This document shows positions 36,542 to 45,040 of a stretch of 64,000 nucleotides of DNA, piece by piece. The first letter of the stretch is position 1. Every line of letters starts with the position of its first letter. The stretch is from Streptomyces seoulensis (GTDB lineage Bacteria; Actinomycetota; Actinomycetes; Streptomycetales; Streptomycetaceae): NCBI GenBank assembly GCA_013364255.1, contig CP054936.1, forward strand, positions 1,240,001-1,304,000, given 5' to 3'. The notes under the pieces are model-generated. The model made no database searches, was not told where the DNA came from, and was given only the letters and a program-made list of their open reading frames with translations. The position numbers and the translations under genes were made by a program.

Positions 36542-37294
36542 ATGAGCGCAGACGGAGCCGCACGCGCCGACGGTCACGCCGACGGCCCCGCCGACGGGAA
36601 CACCGGCGGACACCCCGGCGGACACCCCGGCGGGGTGAATCCCGCCGCCGGTGACCGCGTCCGCCCCCGCCCGCTCCGCCTGGCCGCGCGGGCGGTCGCG
36701 GTCGTGGTCACCCTGGTCGTGGTCGGCGCCCTCGCCGTGTTCCTCCTCAGCGTCCGGGTCGACGGGGAGAGCATGGAGCCGACGCTGAGGGACGGGGACC
36801 GGCTGCTGGCGATGCCGGGGTCGGGCGACGACGTCCACCGGTTCGACGTGGTGCTGATGCGGACACCGGGCCGGGACACCGTGCTGGTGAAGCGGGTGAT
36901 CGGCCTGCCGGGCGACCGGGTGGCCATCGAGACGGCGCCGGGCGGCCGGCGGCGGGTCCTGCTCCAGGAGGGCGGTGCGGGGCCCTGGTACCGGCTGATC
37001 GGGCCGGGACCCGCGAAGACCGGCGGTGTCGACGCCTGTTGCGGTCCGGACGGCCGGCGCAGCGACCGGACCACCCCGCGCACCGTTCCGGCCGGACGGT
37101 TCTTCTTCCTCGGCGACCACGCCGACCGTTCCGCCGACTCCCGGACGTACGGGTGGGCCAGGCTGGCCGACGTGTCCGGGCGCGTCAGTCTGCGCGTCTG
37201 GCCGTTGGGGGCCGCGCGCGGACTCGGGCCGGGGCCGCGGCTGGAGTCCGTGCCGGACGCACCGGGCGCGGCGCCGGTTCAGCGCGCGGGGTAG
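36542..37294 (+). CDS. lepB: Type I signal peptidase (S26 family)
   Basis: The product is 250 residues. A His/Gly-rich cytoplasmic head of about 45 residues is followed by one membrane helix (~48-70). The active-site Ser is Ser77 in DGESMEPTL and the general base Lys is Lys117 in TVLVKRVIGLPGD; the box FFLGDHADRSADSR is the last conserved S26 motif. It cleaves signal peptides from exported proteins on the outer face of the membrane. Streptomyces usually carry several copies in another locus, so this is an extra paralogue. The start ATG 36542 lacks a good ribosome site. Its 3' end overlaps the convergent TetR gene by 16 bases. Confidence 0.92.
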   Translation: MSADGAARADGHADGPADGNTGGHPGGHPGGVNPAAGDRVRPRPLRLAARAVAVVVTLVVVGALAVFLLSVRVDGESMEPTLRDGDRLLAMPGSGDDVHRFDVVLMRTPGRDTVLVKRVIGLPGDRVAIETAPGGRRRVLLQEGGAGPWYRLIGPGPAKTGGVDACCGPDGRRSDRTTPRTVPAGRFFFLGDHADRSADSRTYGWARLADVSGRVSLRVWPLGAARGLGPGPRLESVPDAPGAAPVQRAG

Positions 37295-37866
37295 CCGGCT
37301 ATCCGGGCCACGCTCTCCGCGATCCGGCGGGCCGACTCGGCCGGTGACGTGTCGGACTGCATGACGTGGCTGGCGGTGAGCCGGATCGCCGCCTGCACGG
37401 CGAGGGCGCGCGAGGCGGGGTCGATCTGCGGCCAGGCGCCTGCCGCGTAGGCGTCGGCGGCGGCCTCGGCGGTGGCGAAGGCGGCCTCGGGACGCGTGGT
37501 CAGGTAGCGGAGCATCCCGTGGTCGACGCTGCTGGAGAACATGGCCTGGACCAGCGGGTTGTCCGCCGCGAGCCGGAGGGCGAATTCGACGGCGGCGGCC
37601 ACCGCGGCCCGCAGATCCCCCGGGTGCCGGGCGAGGCTCAGTTCGATGCCGCGCATGCAGCGTTCGACCTCGCGCTGGAAGAGCGCCTCACCCACCTCGT
37701 CCTTGGAGCCGAGTTCGCTGTAGAGGGTCTGCCGGCTGACGCCCGCCGCCGTCGCGAGGTGCGACATGCGCAGCCGGTCGAATCCGTGCTCGGCGACCAG
37801 TGCGTAGGCGGTGTCGAGCAGATGCTCTCTGAGCAGTGACCGGACGGTCTCACGGAACCTCGCCAT
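37279..37866 (-). CDS. TetR-family transcriptional regulator
   Basis: The product is 195 residues with the N-terminal helix-turn-helix region LRMSHLATAAGVSRQTLYSELGSKDEVGEALF, a clear TetR_N signature. The C-terminal ligand domain is Ala-rich and not diagnostic. Start at ATG 37866. It is divergent from the DUF6230/DUF6114 operon that begins at 38142, so that operon is its most likely target. An inverted repeat TGACACT (37988-37994) / AGTGTCA (38034-38040) lies in the shared promoter region, but its 39-base spacing is long for a TetR operator. Confidence 0.92.
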   Translation of the reverse strand: MARFRETVRSLLREHLLDTAYALVAEHGFDRLRMSHLATAAGVSRQTLYSELGSKDEVGEALFQREVERCMRGIELSLARHPGDLRAAVAAAVEFALRLAADNPLVQAMFSSSVDHGMLRYLTTRPEAAFATAEAAADAYAAGAWPQIDPASRALAVQAAIRLTASHVMQSDTSPAESARRIAESVARIAGYPAR

Positions 37867-38141
37867 CGGACGATGGTAGAGCCTGCGGGCGGGGCGCGAA
37901 CCCCTCGTCCCGGGCCGGGGCGGACTTCGCGCAGCGCTGTGACCAGCGGTGAGACTTTTCGTCAACAAGCTTTGTCTGCAGCCGTCTTGACACTTGCTGA
38001 CAGGTCGTCCAATTCTCGGACAGGCAGCGCAAGAGTGTCAGGCGGCGCACCGGAGCCGGGTGCGGCGCGTGGAACGCGCACGCTCCGCCACGGCCTGGAA
38101 TCCGCATCCGCGCGGGAGCGCGGCTCACGGACGGAGAGCAC

Positions 38142-38822
38142 ATGCGAGACACCTCGGGAGGCGTCACCCGCTGGCGGAGATCGGCCGTCGTCGCCGTTCC
38201 GGCCGCCCTCGCCGTGGCCGGCATGGCCGCGGCCATGCTCCAGGGCGCCCTGGCGGCCAACCTCTCCCTCACCAACGTCCCCTTCACCCTGTCCTCGAAG
38301 TCCGTCGCGGCCCCCGGCGGCATCGCCGCCGCGCTCACCACGGTGGACACCGGCAAGAACACCACCGCCGCCTCGGTCGGCATCCCCAAGGCCGGCCTCG
38401 ACGGCATCTGCGTGCACGCGGCGCAGAAGATCGGGCTGCCCGTCATCGGCGACCTCGGCACCTGGTCGCTGAACATCTCCTCACCCGCGGCCGAGACCCC
38501 GCTCACCACGGAGGAACTGGCGTCGGGCAAGGGGCTCCAGGCCGACAAGCTGGTACTGGACGCCCAGGCCGTGAAGGCCGCGCGGGCCCGGCTGAACGCC
38601 TCCGAGGGCAGCCCCAACGTCATCGGCGCCGCAGCCGACGGCCCGAACATGCGCTCGGCCGGCATCAAGAACGGCGTCCCCGGCCAGTTCGGCCTGGACG
38701 CCACCGGCGGACTCACGGACATCAAGGCGCTGCACGCCGACGCCAACGGCGCCACCCTGTCCGGCGCCATCACCCTGCCCGACCTCACCATCGGTCTGGC
38801 CCACGGCGACAAGAGCTGCTGA
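38142..38822 (+). CDS. DUF6230-family exported protein, copy 1
   Basis: The product is 226 residues. A single hydrophobic segment (~15-39, VVAVPAALAVAGMAAAMLQGALAA) follows a basic start and serves as a signal or anchor. The mature part begins NLSLTNVPFTLSS and the protein ends in Cys. The layout recurs in the copies at 39493 and 41380. Such proteins are common in Streptomyces next to DUF6114 membrane proteins; some databases once called them cholesterol esterases, but no Ser-hydrolase motif is visible here. First gene of a five-gene operon; GGAGAG lies upstream of ATG 38142, and the promoter region is shared with the TetR gene. Function unknown; an envelope role is likely. Confidence 0.85.
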   Translation: MRDTSGGVTRWRRSAVVAVPAALAVAGMAAAMLQGALAANLSLTNVPFTLSSKSVAAPGGIAAALTTVDTGKNTTAASVGIPKAGLDGICVHAAQKIGLPVIGDLGTWSLNISSPAAETPLTTEELASGKGLQADKLVLDAQAVKAARARLNASEGSPNVIGAAADGPNMRSAGIKNGVPGQFGLDATGGLTDIKALHADANGATLSGAITLPDLTIGLAHGDKSC

Positions 38823-38923
38823 CGACCGGGGGCGCGGCACGGCCGCCGCCCCCGGCCCCGGCCCCGGGAGCCGCCCTCGGCCTCCGCCCTCCCTCCACCG
38901 TTCAGGTACCGCGAGGTCGCACC

Positions 38924-39442
38924 ATGACGTCTCCCGCGCCGCACCCGTCCGACTCCGCCTCCGAGTCGTCCGCCTCCGGCCCGTCCGCCTCCGGCCCGTC
39001 CGCCTCCGGGCCGTCCGCTTCCGGGCGGTCCGCTCGGGGTGCCGTGCGCCGTGCCCGTTCGGGATTCCGGCGGTGGCGGCGGACGCGGCCGTTCTGGGCG
39101 GCGCTCTGGACCGGGCTCGGCGGCTTCGTCATCCTCTTCCTGCCGCTCGCCCCGCTCGGCCGGATCCTCCAGGTCGGCATCGGCGGCATCGCGGGCATGG
39201 CGGCCGGGGTCCTGCTCCTGGCCATGGCCCTGCTGATCCTGCTCATGCCCGGGCAGCGCTACACGGCCGGGGTGGTGGCGGTCGTGGCCGGGGTGGCCTC
39301 CTTCCCGCTCACCAATCTCGGCGGCCTGGTGGTCGGCATGTTCCTCGCCGTGCTGGGCGGTTCGATGGCCGTCGGCTGGGTGCCCGAACGCCCGCCCCGG
39401 CGCCGCCTGTTCCGCCGCCCGCGGAGCGAGAGCGCCTCCTGA
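38924..39442 (+). CDS. DUF6114-family membrane protein, copy 1
   Basis: The product is 172 residues. The cytoplasmic head contains SASGP repeated four times, then the basic RRWRRTRPFWAALWTGLGGF that starts the conserved region. Four membrane helices follow, ending VGMFLAVLGGSMAVGWVPE. The copy at 40269 shares RTRPFW, NLGGxxVGM and VLGGxMxVGWxP. Partner of the preceding DUF6230 protein. The 15-bp DNA repeats behind SASGP may vary in number between strains. Confidence 0.85.
   Translation: MTSPAPHPSDSASESSASGPSASGPSASGPSASGRSARGAVRRARSGFRRWRRTRPFWAALWTGLGGFVILFLPLAPLGRILQVGIGGIAGMAAGVLLLAMALLILLMPGQRYTAGVVAVVAGVASFPLTNLGGLVVGMFLAVLGGSMAVGWVPERPPRRRLFRRPRSESAS
38968..39027. repeat. 15-bp tandem repeat, four copies, inside the DUF6114 gene
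   Basis: Units at 38968, 38983, 38998 and 39013 follow GTCCGCCTCCGGCCC with few changes and encode the SASGP repeats of the cytoplasmic head. Confidence 0.9.
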
Positions 39443-39492
39443 CCCGCACCGCCCCACCTCACCCCCACCCCGACACCGACTGGAGTAGGCCC

Positions 39493-40275
39493 ATGCGGCT
39501 CAGTGATCCCCTGCGCGGGGCCTCGGCCCGGCTCGCGCACCTGCGCTCGGCCGGTGCCCGCCAGGCCGCGGACTGGAACGAACGGATGCTGGCGCAAGCC
39601 GGTGACGGGACGCGGCGGGGCACCCGCTGGGGGCGCAGCGCGCTGGCCGCCGTACCGGCCGCGGTGGCGGTCGGGGCCCTCGGGACGGCCCTCGCCGGGG
39701 GCGCGCTGGCCGCCGGGTTCAACATCACCCACCAGCCCTTCACCCTCACCTCCAACGGAGTCTCCGGCACCGGGTTCGGCGCGATCGTGAACACCCCGGC
39801 CGTCGGCGAGGCGGACGGCACCACCAGCACCCGTACCGGCATGACCCGGGTCGGCTTCTCCCAGGCCCGCCTGGCGGGGCTGTGCGGGATCGTCCACCAG
39901 AGGTTCGCGGGGGTGCCGTACTCGCTGCTGCTCACCGCCGGGCAGAAGGTCGAGGAGGGCTCCTCGGGGAGTTTTACGCCGGACATCGAGGCGAAGAACC
40001 TCTATCTCCAGGCCACCGATCTCGGCTCGCGGGGCGCCACCCGGCTGGAGAACACCGTCATCGGCCAGTCCGCCGACCAGGTCTCGGTGGCCGGCAAGCC
40101 GCTGTCCGGAGCCCAGCCCGGAGCCTTCGGCCTGGGCTCCGCCGGAGGCGAGGGCGGGGCATCGATCAGCCTGCGCGGGCTGGTGGCGCAGGCGCACGAC
40201 GCGGAGATCGCCGGATCGATGGAGCTGCCCGGGCTCAACCTCCGGGTCGTCCCCGGCTCGGCGACGTCATGCTGA
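39493..40275 (+). CDS. DUF6230-family exported protein, copy 2
   Basis: The product is 260 residues with a longer cytoplasmic head than copy 1, one hydrophobic segment (~50-74), a mature region that opens FNITHQPFTLTSNGVSGTGFG, and a C-terminal Cys. The inner stretches (LAGLCGIVHQRF, GAFGLGSAGG) line up with copy 1 (LDGICVHAAQK, GQFGLDATGG). The ATG follows TGGAG. Its stop overlaps the next DUF6114 gene by 7 bases. Function unknown. Confidence 0.85.
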   Translation: MRLSDPLRGASARLAHLRSAGARQAADWNERMLAQAGDGTRRGTRWGRSALAAVPAAVAVGALGTALAGGALAAGFNITHQPFTLTSNGVSGTGFGAIVNTPAVGEADGTTSTRTGMTRVGFSQARLAGLCGIVHQRFAGVPYSLLLTAGQKVEEGSSGSFTPDIEAKNLYLQATDLGSRGATRLENTVIGQSADQVSVAGKPLSGAQPGAFGLGSAGGEGGASISLRGLVAQAHDAEIAGSMELPGLNLRVVPGSATSC

Positions 40276-40757
40276 GCCCGGCCGGGCGGCGCCCGGCACG
40301 GGAGGCCGCGGACGAGGAGCGCGTGGCCGGCCGGGCCGGCCCGGCGCGCGGCGGGCGGGTGCGGGCGGCGGTGGTCCGCGCGCGCCGGTGGTTCCGGGCG
40401 TTCCGGCGGACCAGGCCGTTCTGGGGCGCCCTGTGGATGGTGGCCGGCGGCTGGACGGTGCTCAAGTTCTCGCTGGCGCCGATGCGGCTGGTGGTGAGCA
40501 CCGGGTTCGACGGCATCGCCGGGTATCTGCTCGGCGGCGGGATGATCCTGTGCGGGCTGATTCCGCTCGCGGCACCGCGCCAGCGGTTCACCTTCGGCAT
40601 CCTCGGTTCGGTCCTCGCGGTGGTCTCGCTGGTCGCCTCCAACCTGGGCGGCTTCCTGGTGGGCATGGCCCTCGGGGTGCTCGGGGGAGCGATGACGGTG
40701 GGCTGGGGCCCCAAGCGGACGCCTCGCCGCCGACAGGCGCCGGGGGACCCGGCATGA
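40269..40757 (+). CDS. DUF6114-family membrane protein, copy 2
   Basis: The product is 162 residues with the conserved RRTRPFWGALWMVAGGWTVLK opening and four membrane helices ending VGMALGVLGGAMTVGWGPK. It overlaps the preceding DUF6230 gene by seven bases and the next gene by ATGA, so translation is coupled on both sides. It probably forms a membrane complex with its DUF6230 neighbour; this rests only on constant pairing. Confidence 0.85.
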   Translation: MLSPAGRRPAREAADEERVAGRAGPARGGRVRAAVVRARRWFRAFRRTRPFWGALWMVAGGWTVLKFSLAPMRLVVSTGFDGIAGYLLGGGMILCGLIPLAAPRQRFTFGILGSVLAVVSLVASNLGGFLVGMALGVLGGAMTVGWGPKRTPRRRQAPGDPA

Positions 40758-41383
40758 CCGCGCGCCGAGGGGGACATACCGCCCTGATCGCATTGGCGTT
40801 CGTGGTGGCGGCCGGATCGGCGGTGGGGCCGCGGCGGGTCGCCGAGGCCGCCGGGGCGCCGGCAGCGGGGAAGTCCGCCGCGGACGCGGGCGACGCCCCG
40901 TTCCTGCCCCCGGCGCAGCCGCTGCGGGTCACCATCGACGAACTGGTCGCCCAGTCGATGCGGGTGAAGAACGACGTCACCATCCGCCTGGCCGACGGCT
41001 CCCAGCGGGTGACCACCCGCTACACCTTCACCCGGCTCGTCGTCACCCACCATATGAAGGTCGTCCACCCCGGTGCCGACGGCGCGCCCACCGTCACCAT
41101 CGACGTGCCGCACGAGGGCAGCCTCGGCGGCTACGACGGTTTCCTCCAGCCGCAGGAGACGGTGATGTGGGGCGACATCCACCAGGTGTGCCTCAACGTC
41201 GTGGTGCGCATCTGCGGCGTGCAGGGGCTGCTCAACGCGTTCGGCTCGGTGATCCCGCTGACGGCGGGCGCCTCGGACTTCGACGGCACGATCTACGCCA
41301 TCCGCGCCACCTCCCGCCACCCCGGGCCCGGCAACACCGCCGACCCCGTCCACCTGCCCGGAACCATCACGGTGACGCCATGA
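40754..41383 (+). CDS. Exported protein of unknown function in the DUF6230/DUF6114 operon
   Basis: The product is 209 residues. A signal peptide (RGGHTALIALAFVVAAGSAVG) precedes a secreted domain with no family I recognise. Visible features are LRVTIDELVAQSMRVKNDVTIRLADG, which reads like a beta-rich domain, and two Cys in VCLNVVVRICGVQ that could form a disulfide. It is coupled by ATGA overlaps to genes on both sides, so it belongs to the same assembly. Confidence 0.8.
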   Translation: MTARRGGHTALIALAFVVAAGSAVGPRRVAEAAGAPAAGKSAADAGDAPFLPPAQPLRVTIDELVAQSMRVKNDVTIRLADGSQRVTTRYTFTRLVVTHHMKVVHPGADGAPTVTIDVPHEGSLGGYDGFLQPQETVMWGDIHQVCLNVVVRICGVQGLLNAFGSVIPLTAGASDFDGTIYAIRATSRHPGPGNTADPVHLPGTITVTP

Positions 41384-42096
41384 CCGAGCCCGCACACCCG
41401 CCGCACGCCCGCGAGCCCGCCCCGGCCGTCGAGGGCCGGACCCACTGGCGCCGGGCGTCCCTGCTGGCGGCGCCGGCCGCCGTGGCCGCCGCGGCGCTGG
41501 TCGCGTCGATGGCCACCGGTGCCCTGGCCGTCGAGTTCCGCGCCCAGGGAACGCCGCTCCAGCTGACCACCAGCAGTCTCTACGGGCACGCCTACGGGGC
41601 CGGCACCGTCGACCAGCCGGTGACCAGGGCCGACGGCTCCGCCGGCACCGTACCGGTGCTGCGGATGGCGTTCGCGGACGGCCGGGTCAACGGCCTGTGC
41701 CTGAGCCAGCGGCAGCGCGCCCTGGGGATGACGTACACGGTGCTGCTGACCCTGGACGACAAGGACCCGGCCACCTGGGAGGTCCGCACCGGGCCGACCG
41801 TGATCGACCTGGTCTCGGCGACCGGGGTGCTCGACCTGGACGGCGTGGTGGACATCAACGTCAACGGCCGGGACGCGGGGGCCGGGGCCGACGGGCCGGG
41901 GGTGGCGCTGGGCAGCGGACCGGACCGGTTCGGACTGCGCGCCGACTACGCCAAGTTCCACTCGATCGACGCACGGATCCAGGACATCCAGATCCCGGGG
42001 GCGCTCACCACACCCGGCCTGTCCATCGACGTCCGGCCGGGCGCCGTCCAGTGCCCCGCGCCGCAGCCGCCCAAGGGCACACCCGCGGGGCCGTGA
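41380..42096 (+). CDS. DUF6230-family exported protein, copy 3
   Basis: The product is 238 residues with one hydrophobic segment (~28-50) and the mature start VEFRAQGTPLQLTTSSLYGHAYG, parallel to copies 1 and 2. VNGLCLSQRQRALGMTYTVLL matches the Cys-containing stretch of the other copies, and the Cys near the end (GAVQCPAPQPP) is followed by a short Pro-rich tail. Last gene of the operon, coupled by ATGA. Function unknown. Confidence 0.83.
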   Translation: MTEPAHPPHAREPAPAVEGRTHWRRASLLAAPAAVAAAALVASMATGALAVEFRAQGTPLQLTTSSLYGHAYGAGTVDQPVTRADGSAGTVPVLRMAFADGRVNGLCLSQRQRALGMTYTVLLTLDDKDPATWEVRTGPTVIDLVSATGVLDLDGVVDINVNGRDAGAGADGPGVALGSGPDRFGLRADYAKFHSIDARIQDIQIPGALTTPGLSIDVRPGAVQCPAPQPPKGTPAGP

Positions 42097-42152
42097 GCCG
42101 GATCGGGCGGGGGCAGACCGGACCCCGCCGAGACCCGGGGCGGACGGGTGTG

Positions 42153-43043
42153 TCAGGCGGTGGGACGCCGTACCGGCGCGGCGGCCTCCTCCGTGGCGGC
42201 CAGTGAGGCGAGCAGCCGCAGTCCCTCCTCCGAGGGCGAGCCGGGTTCGGCGGTGTAGACGGTCATGCCGAGGCCGGGCTCGGCGGCCAGGTCCAGGACT
42301 TCGTAGGCGAGGGTGAGGTCGCCGACCGCCGGGTGGCGGAACCGCTTGGTGCCGGTGCCGTGGCGGCGGACGTCGTGCGCGCCCCACCGGGTGCGGAACT
42401 CCTCGCTGCGGGTGGACAGCTCCCCGACGAGGTCGTGCAGGTCCTTGTCGCGGGGGTCGCGGCCGGCCTCGCGGCGCAGGATGGCCACCGCCATGCCCGC
42501 GAACAGCTCCCAGTCGGGGTAGAACCGGCGGGAGGCCGGGTCGAGGAAGTTGAAGCGGGCCAGATTGCCCTGGTTGTCCGGGTTGGCGAAGAGGTCGGCG
42601 TAGAAGGCGCGGGCGAGCCGGTTGGCGGCCAGGACGTCCGTCCGGCCGTTGCTCACCACCGCGGGCCCCGCCGTGATCGCGTCCAGGGTCCACTGAAGGC
42701 CGCGGTGCGGCGTCCACTGCCGGGCGGTGGGCCGGCGGCGGGGGCGGGCGAGGGCGTCGGAGCCGTCGGCGGCCTGGGCCAGGGACAGCAGGTGGGCGCG
42801 TTCGGCGTCGTCCAGCTGGAGCGCGCGGGCGACGGCCTCCAGGACGGCCGGGGAGACGCCGGCGAGGACGCCGCGCTCCAGCTTGGCGTAGTACTCCACG
42901 CTCATGTCGGCCAGCGCGGCGACCTCGCTCCTGCGCAGCCCGGGCACGCGCCGCCGGGATCCGGCCGGCAGGCCGGCCCGCTCCGGGGTGATCTTCGCTC
43001 GCCGCGAGGTCAGGAACTCGCGGACCTCCGCACGGTTGTCCAT
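42153..43043 (-). CDS. XRE-family regulator with MmyB-like ligand-binding domain
   Basis: The product is 296 residues. The helix-turn-helix is RRVPGLRRSEVAALADMSVEYYAKLERG, typical of HTH_31/MmyB proteins. The C-terminal ~190 residues match the MmyB ligand domain (NGRTDVLAANRLARAFYADLF, ARFNFLDPASRRFYPDW, FRTRWGAHDVRRHGTGTKRFRHP), a PAS-like fold thought to bind fatty acids or similar ligands. Start at ATG 43043. Divergent from the alcohol dehydrogenase gene at 43234; this regulator-dehydrogenase arrangement is frequent in Streptomyces and suggests control of that gene. Confidence 0.93.
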   Translation of the reverse strand: MDNRAEVREFLTSRRAKITPERAGLPAGSRRRVPGLRRSEVAALADMSVEYYAKLERGVLAGVSPAVLEAVARALQLDDAERAHLLSLAQAADGSDALARPRRRPTARQWTPHRGLQWTLDAITAGPAVVSNGRTDVLAANRLARAFYADLFANPDNQGNLARFNFLDPASRRFYPDWELFAGMAVAILRREAGRDPRDKDLHDLVGELSTRSEEFRTRWGAHDVRRHGTGTKRFRHPAVGDLTLAYEVLDLAAEPGLGMTVYTAEPGSPSEEGLRLLASLAATEEAAAPVRRPTA

Positions 43044-43233
43044 GCCCCGACCGTACGTCGCGCGCCGCCCCGCAAGGGTGTACCAGCGGTACACCTTTCG
43101 GCGGTGACTCGTTCGGCTCCGGCATCGCGGGTTACCTGGTAGAAGGCGCCCCCCGACGGCCACGGCCACGGCGGGGGCCCGGGGCCCGCCCCACGCGCGG
43201 CCCCTCCCTCCCCCTCGTGTAAGGACTTTCCCG

Positions 43234-44250
43234 ATGCGCGGAGCAGTGATCCACGCCCCCGGCGACATACGTTTCGAGACCCTGCCCGACCCGAAGATCG
43301 TCGATCCGACGGACGCGATCATCCGGACCGCCGTCACCTGCGTGTGCGGCTCCGACCTGTGGGCCTGGCGCGGCCTGGACGCGACCGACGAGGCGCATCC
43401 GATGGGCCACGAGTACGTGGGCTTCGTGGAGGAGGTCGGCCCGGAGGTGACCGCGGTCCGGCCGGGCCAGTTCGTCGTCGGCTCGTTCGCGACCTCGGAC
43501 AACACCTGCGCCAACTGCCGCAACGGCTGGCAGTCCAACTGCCTGAACCGCGAGTTCATGTCCACCTGCCAGGCCGACTATGTACGCATCCCCAACGCCC
43601 AGGGCACCCTGGTCGCCACCGACGAGGTGCCGGGCGAGGAGTTCTGGCCCGGTCTGCTGGCCGTCTCCGACGTGATGGGCACCGGCTGGTACGCCGCCGA
43701 CGCCGCCGAGGTGAGGCCCGGCTCCACCGCCGTGGTCGTCGGCGACGGCGCGGTCGGGCTGTGCGCGGTGATCGCCGCGAAGGAGAGGGGCGCGGAGCGG
43801 ATCATCGCCATGAGCCGCCACGAGAGCAGGCAGCGGCTCGCCCGCGCGTTCGGCGCCACCGACATCGTCACGGAGCGCGGTGACGAGGGCGTCGCCCGGA
43901 TCAAGGACCTCACCGACGGGATCGGCGCCGACTCCGTCCTGGAGTGCGTCGGCACCGCCCAGTCCATGAGCCAGGCACTGCGTTCGGCCCGGCCCGGCGG
44001 CAACGTCGGCTTCGTCGGCGTGCCCCACGAGGTCGCCGTGGACGGTCAGGAGCTGTTCTTCTCCCACGTCGGCCTGCGCGGCGGCCCCGCCCCGGTACGC
44101 CGCTACCTGCCCGACCTCATCGACCGCGTCCTGAGCGGCCGCATCGACCCGGGCCGGGTCTTCGACCTCACCCTGCCCCTGGACCAGGTCGCCGAGGGCT
44201 ACCGGGCCATGGACGAGCGCCGCGCGATCAAGGCCCTCCTCAAGCCCTGA
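43234..44250 (+). CDS. Zinc-dependent alcohol dehydrogenase (MDR superfamily)
   Basis: The product is 338 residues. The catalytic zinc ligands are Cys in CVCGSDLW and His-Glu in MGHEYVG; structural-zinc Cys are seen in NTCANCRNGWQSNC, one short of the usual four. The nucleotide-binding turn is VVVGDGAVGLCAV. It oxidises or reduces an alcohol/aldehyde pair with NAD(P); the substrate cannot be told. Divergent from the MmyB-like regulator and followed, after a repeat-filled gap, by a cupin gene. Confidence 0.93.
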   Translation: MRGAVIHAPGDIRFETLPDPKIVDPTDAIIRTAVTCVCGSDLWAWRGLDATDEAHPMGHEYVGFVEEVGPEVTAVRPGQFVVGSFATSDNTCANCRNGWQSNCLNREFMSTCQADYVRIPNAQGTLVATDEVPGEEFWPGLLAVSDVMGTGWYAADAAEVRPGSTAVVVGDGAVGLCAVIAAKERGAERIIAMSRHESRQRLARAFGATDIVTERGDEGVARIKDLTDGIGADSVLECVGTAQSMSQALRSARPGGNVGFVGVPHEVAVDGQELFFSHVGLRGGPAPVRRYLPDLIDRVLSGRIDPGRVFDLTLPLDQVAEGYRAMDERRAIKALLKP

Positions 44251-44285
44251 CCCATCCCCGCCCACTGCCCACCGCCGTCCGCCGC

Positions 44286-44357
44286 AGCGCAAGCGGCACC
44301 AACAGCGCAAGCGGCACCAACAGCACAAGCGGCACCAGCAGTACGAGCAGCACAAGG
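44286..44357. repeat. 18-bp tandem repeat, about four copies, between the dehydrogenase and cupin genes
   Basis: The unit AGCGCAAGCGGCACCAAC is perfect at 44286-44303 and 44304-44321, has two changes at 44322-44339, and is decayed at 44340-44357. The last unit merges into the AAGGAG ribosome site of the cupin gene. Confidence 0.9.
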
Positions 44358-44369
44358 AGCAGTCACCCC

Positions 44370-44780
44370 GTGCAGATCACCCGCAGCTCGATCGCCACCG
44401 TCAAGGGCCCCGCCGACTGGTTCACCGGCGACGTCTACATCGACGCCGTCGCCGCGGCCCCCGCCCCGTCCCGCGTCAGCGCCAACCTGGTGCACTTCAT
44501 GCCCGGCGCCCGCACCCACTGGCACCGCCACCCGCTGAGCCAGACCGTCTTCGTCACCGAGGGCGTCGGCCTGTGTCAGCGCCGGGGCGGACCGGTCGAG
44601 GTCATCCGGCCCGGCGACCGCGTCCTGTTCGAGGCCGACGAGGAGCACTGGCACGGCGCCGCCCCGAACCGGCTGATGGTCCACCTGGCCCTCAACGAGG
44701 GCGACGCCGACCACGACGTCGTGCACTGGCTGACTCCCGTCACCGACGAGGAGTACGCCGCCGCCCCGCCCACCGACTGA
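44370..44780 (+). CDS. Small cupin-domain protein
   Basis: The product is 136 residues, starting at GTG 44370 ten bases after AAGGAG. The first cupin motif is HFMPGARTHWHRHPLSQTVFVTEG (metal-binding His residues and Glu) and the second is RPGDRVLFEADEEHWHGA. It resembles single-domain cupins of the hydroxynitrile-lyase/TM1459 type, which bind a divalent metal. It probably works with the upstream dehydrogenase; reaction unknown. Confidence 0.88.
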   Translation: MQITRSSIATVKGPADWFTGDVYIDAVAAAPAPSRVSANLVHFMPGARTHWHRHPLSQTVFVTEGVGLCQRRGGPVEVIRPGDRVLFEADEEHWHGAAPNRLMVHLALNEGDADHDVVHWLTPVTDEEYAAAPPTD

Positions 44781-44792
44781 CCCGGGCGGCAC

Positions 44793-44827
44793 GACCGCCG
44801 TGGGCCGCGATGCGGCCCCCGGCGGTC
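44793..44827 (+). terminator. Terminator hairpin after the cupin gene
   Basis: 16-bp stem (44793-44808 with 44812-44827) with one mismatch and a GAT loop, 13 bases after the cupin stop, followed by TTCGT. Confidence 0.82.
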
Positions 44828-44956
44828 TTCGTATGGGACCCGTCAAAGCCGTGACCTGGGACGTAAGAGGGCCGTCAAGGGGTGGTCCGGTCCGGGCGAC
44901 GCGGAGGTTTCCTCTGAGTGTCCCCGTTTCCCCTTCGCACCTCTCGGGAGTTCACG

Positions 44957-45040
44957 ATGGCCGATCTGGCCTTCGTCGTCACCGTGCTCGCGGCCTTCGC
45001 GCTGGTGGCACTCGTCGCCAAGGGGGTGACGAAGCTGTGA
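44957..45040 (+). CDS. 27-residue membrane peptide encoded upstream of kdpF
   Basis: An ATG at 44957 behind CGGGAG (44945-44950) opens [27 protein letters not shown], a single hydrophobic helix with a basic end. Its TGA overlaps the GTG start of kdpF (GTGA), as expected for a translated first gene of the operon. It looks like a second KdpF-like stabilising subunit or a leader peptide. Too short to prove by sequence alone; the ribosome site and overlap argue that it is real. Confidence 0.72.
   Translation: MADLAFVVTVLAAFALVALVAKGVTKL

Noticed and set aside
37987..38015. TTGACA-like promoter before the DUF6230 operon
   Set aside because: The -35 is perfect, but the matching -10 (CAATTC at 17 bases) is poor; kept only as a possibility.
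44286..44357. CRISPR-like array
   Set aside because: The units are contiguous with no unique spacers and no cas genes are nearby; it is a minisatellite.
43944..44369. Longer cupin protein starting inside the dehydrogenase gene
   Set aside because: The extension overlaps the dehydrogenase in another frame and then translates the 18-bp repeats; GTG 44370 with AAGGAG is the better start.
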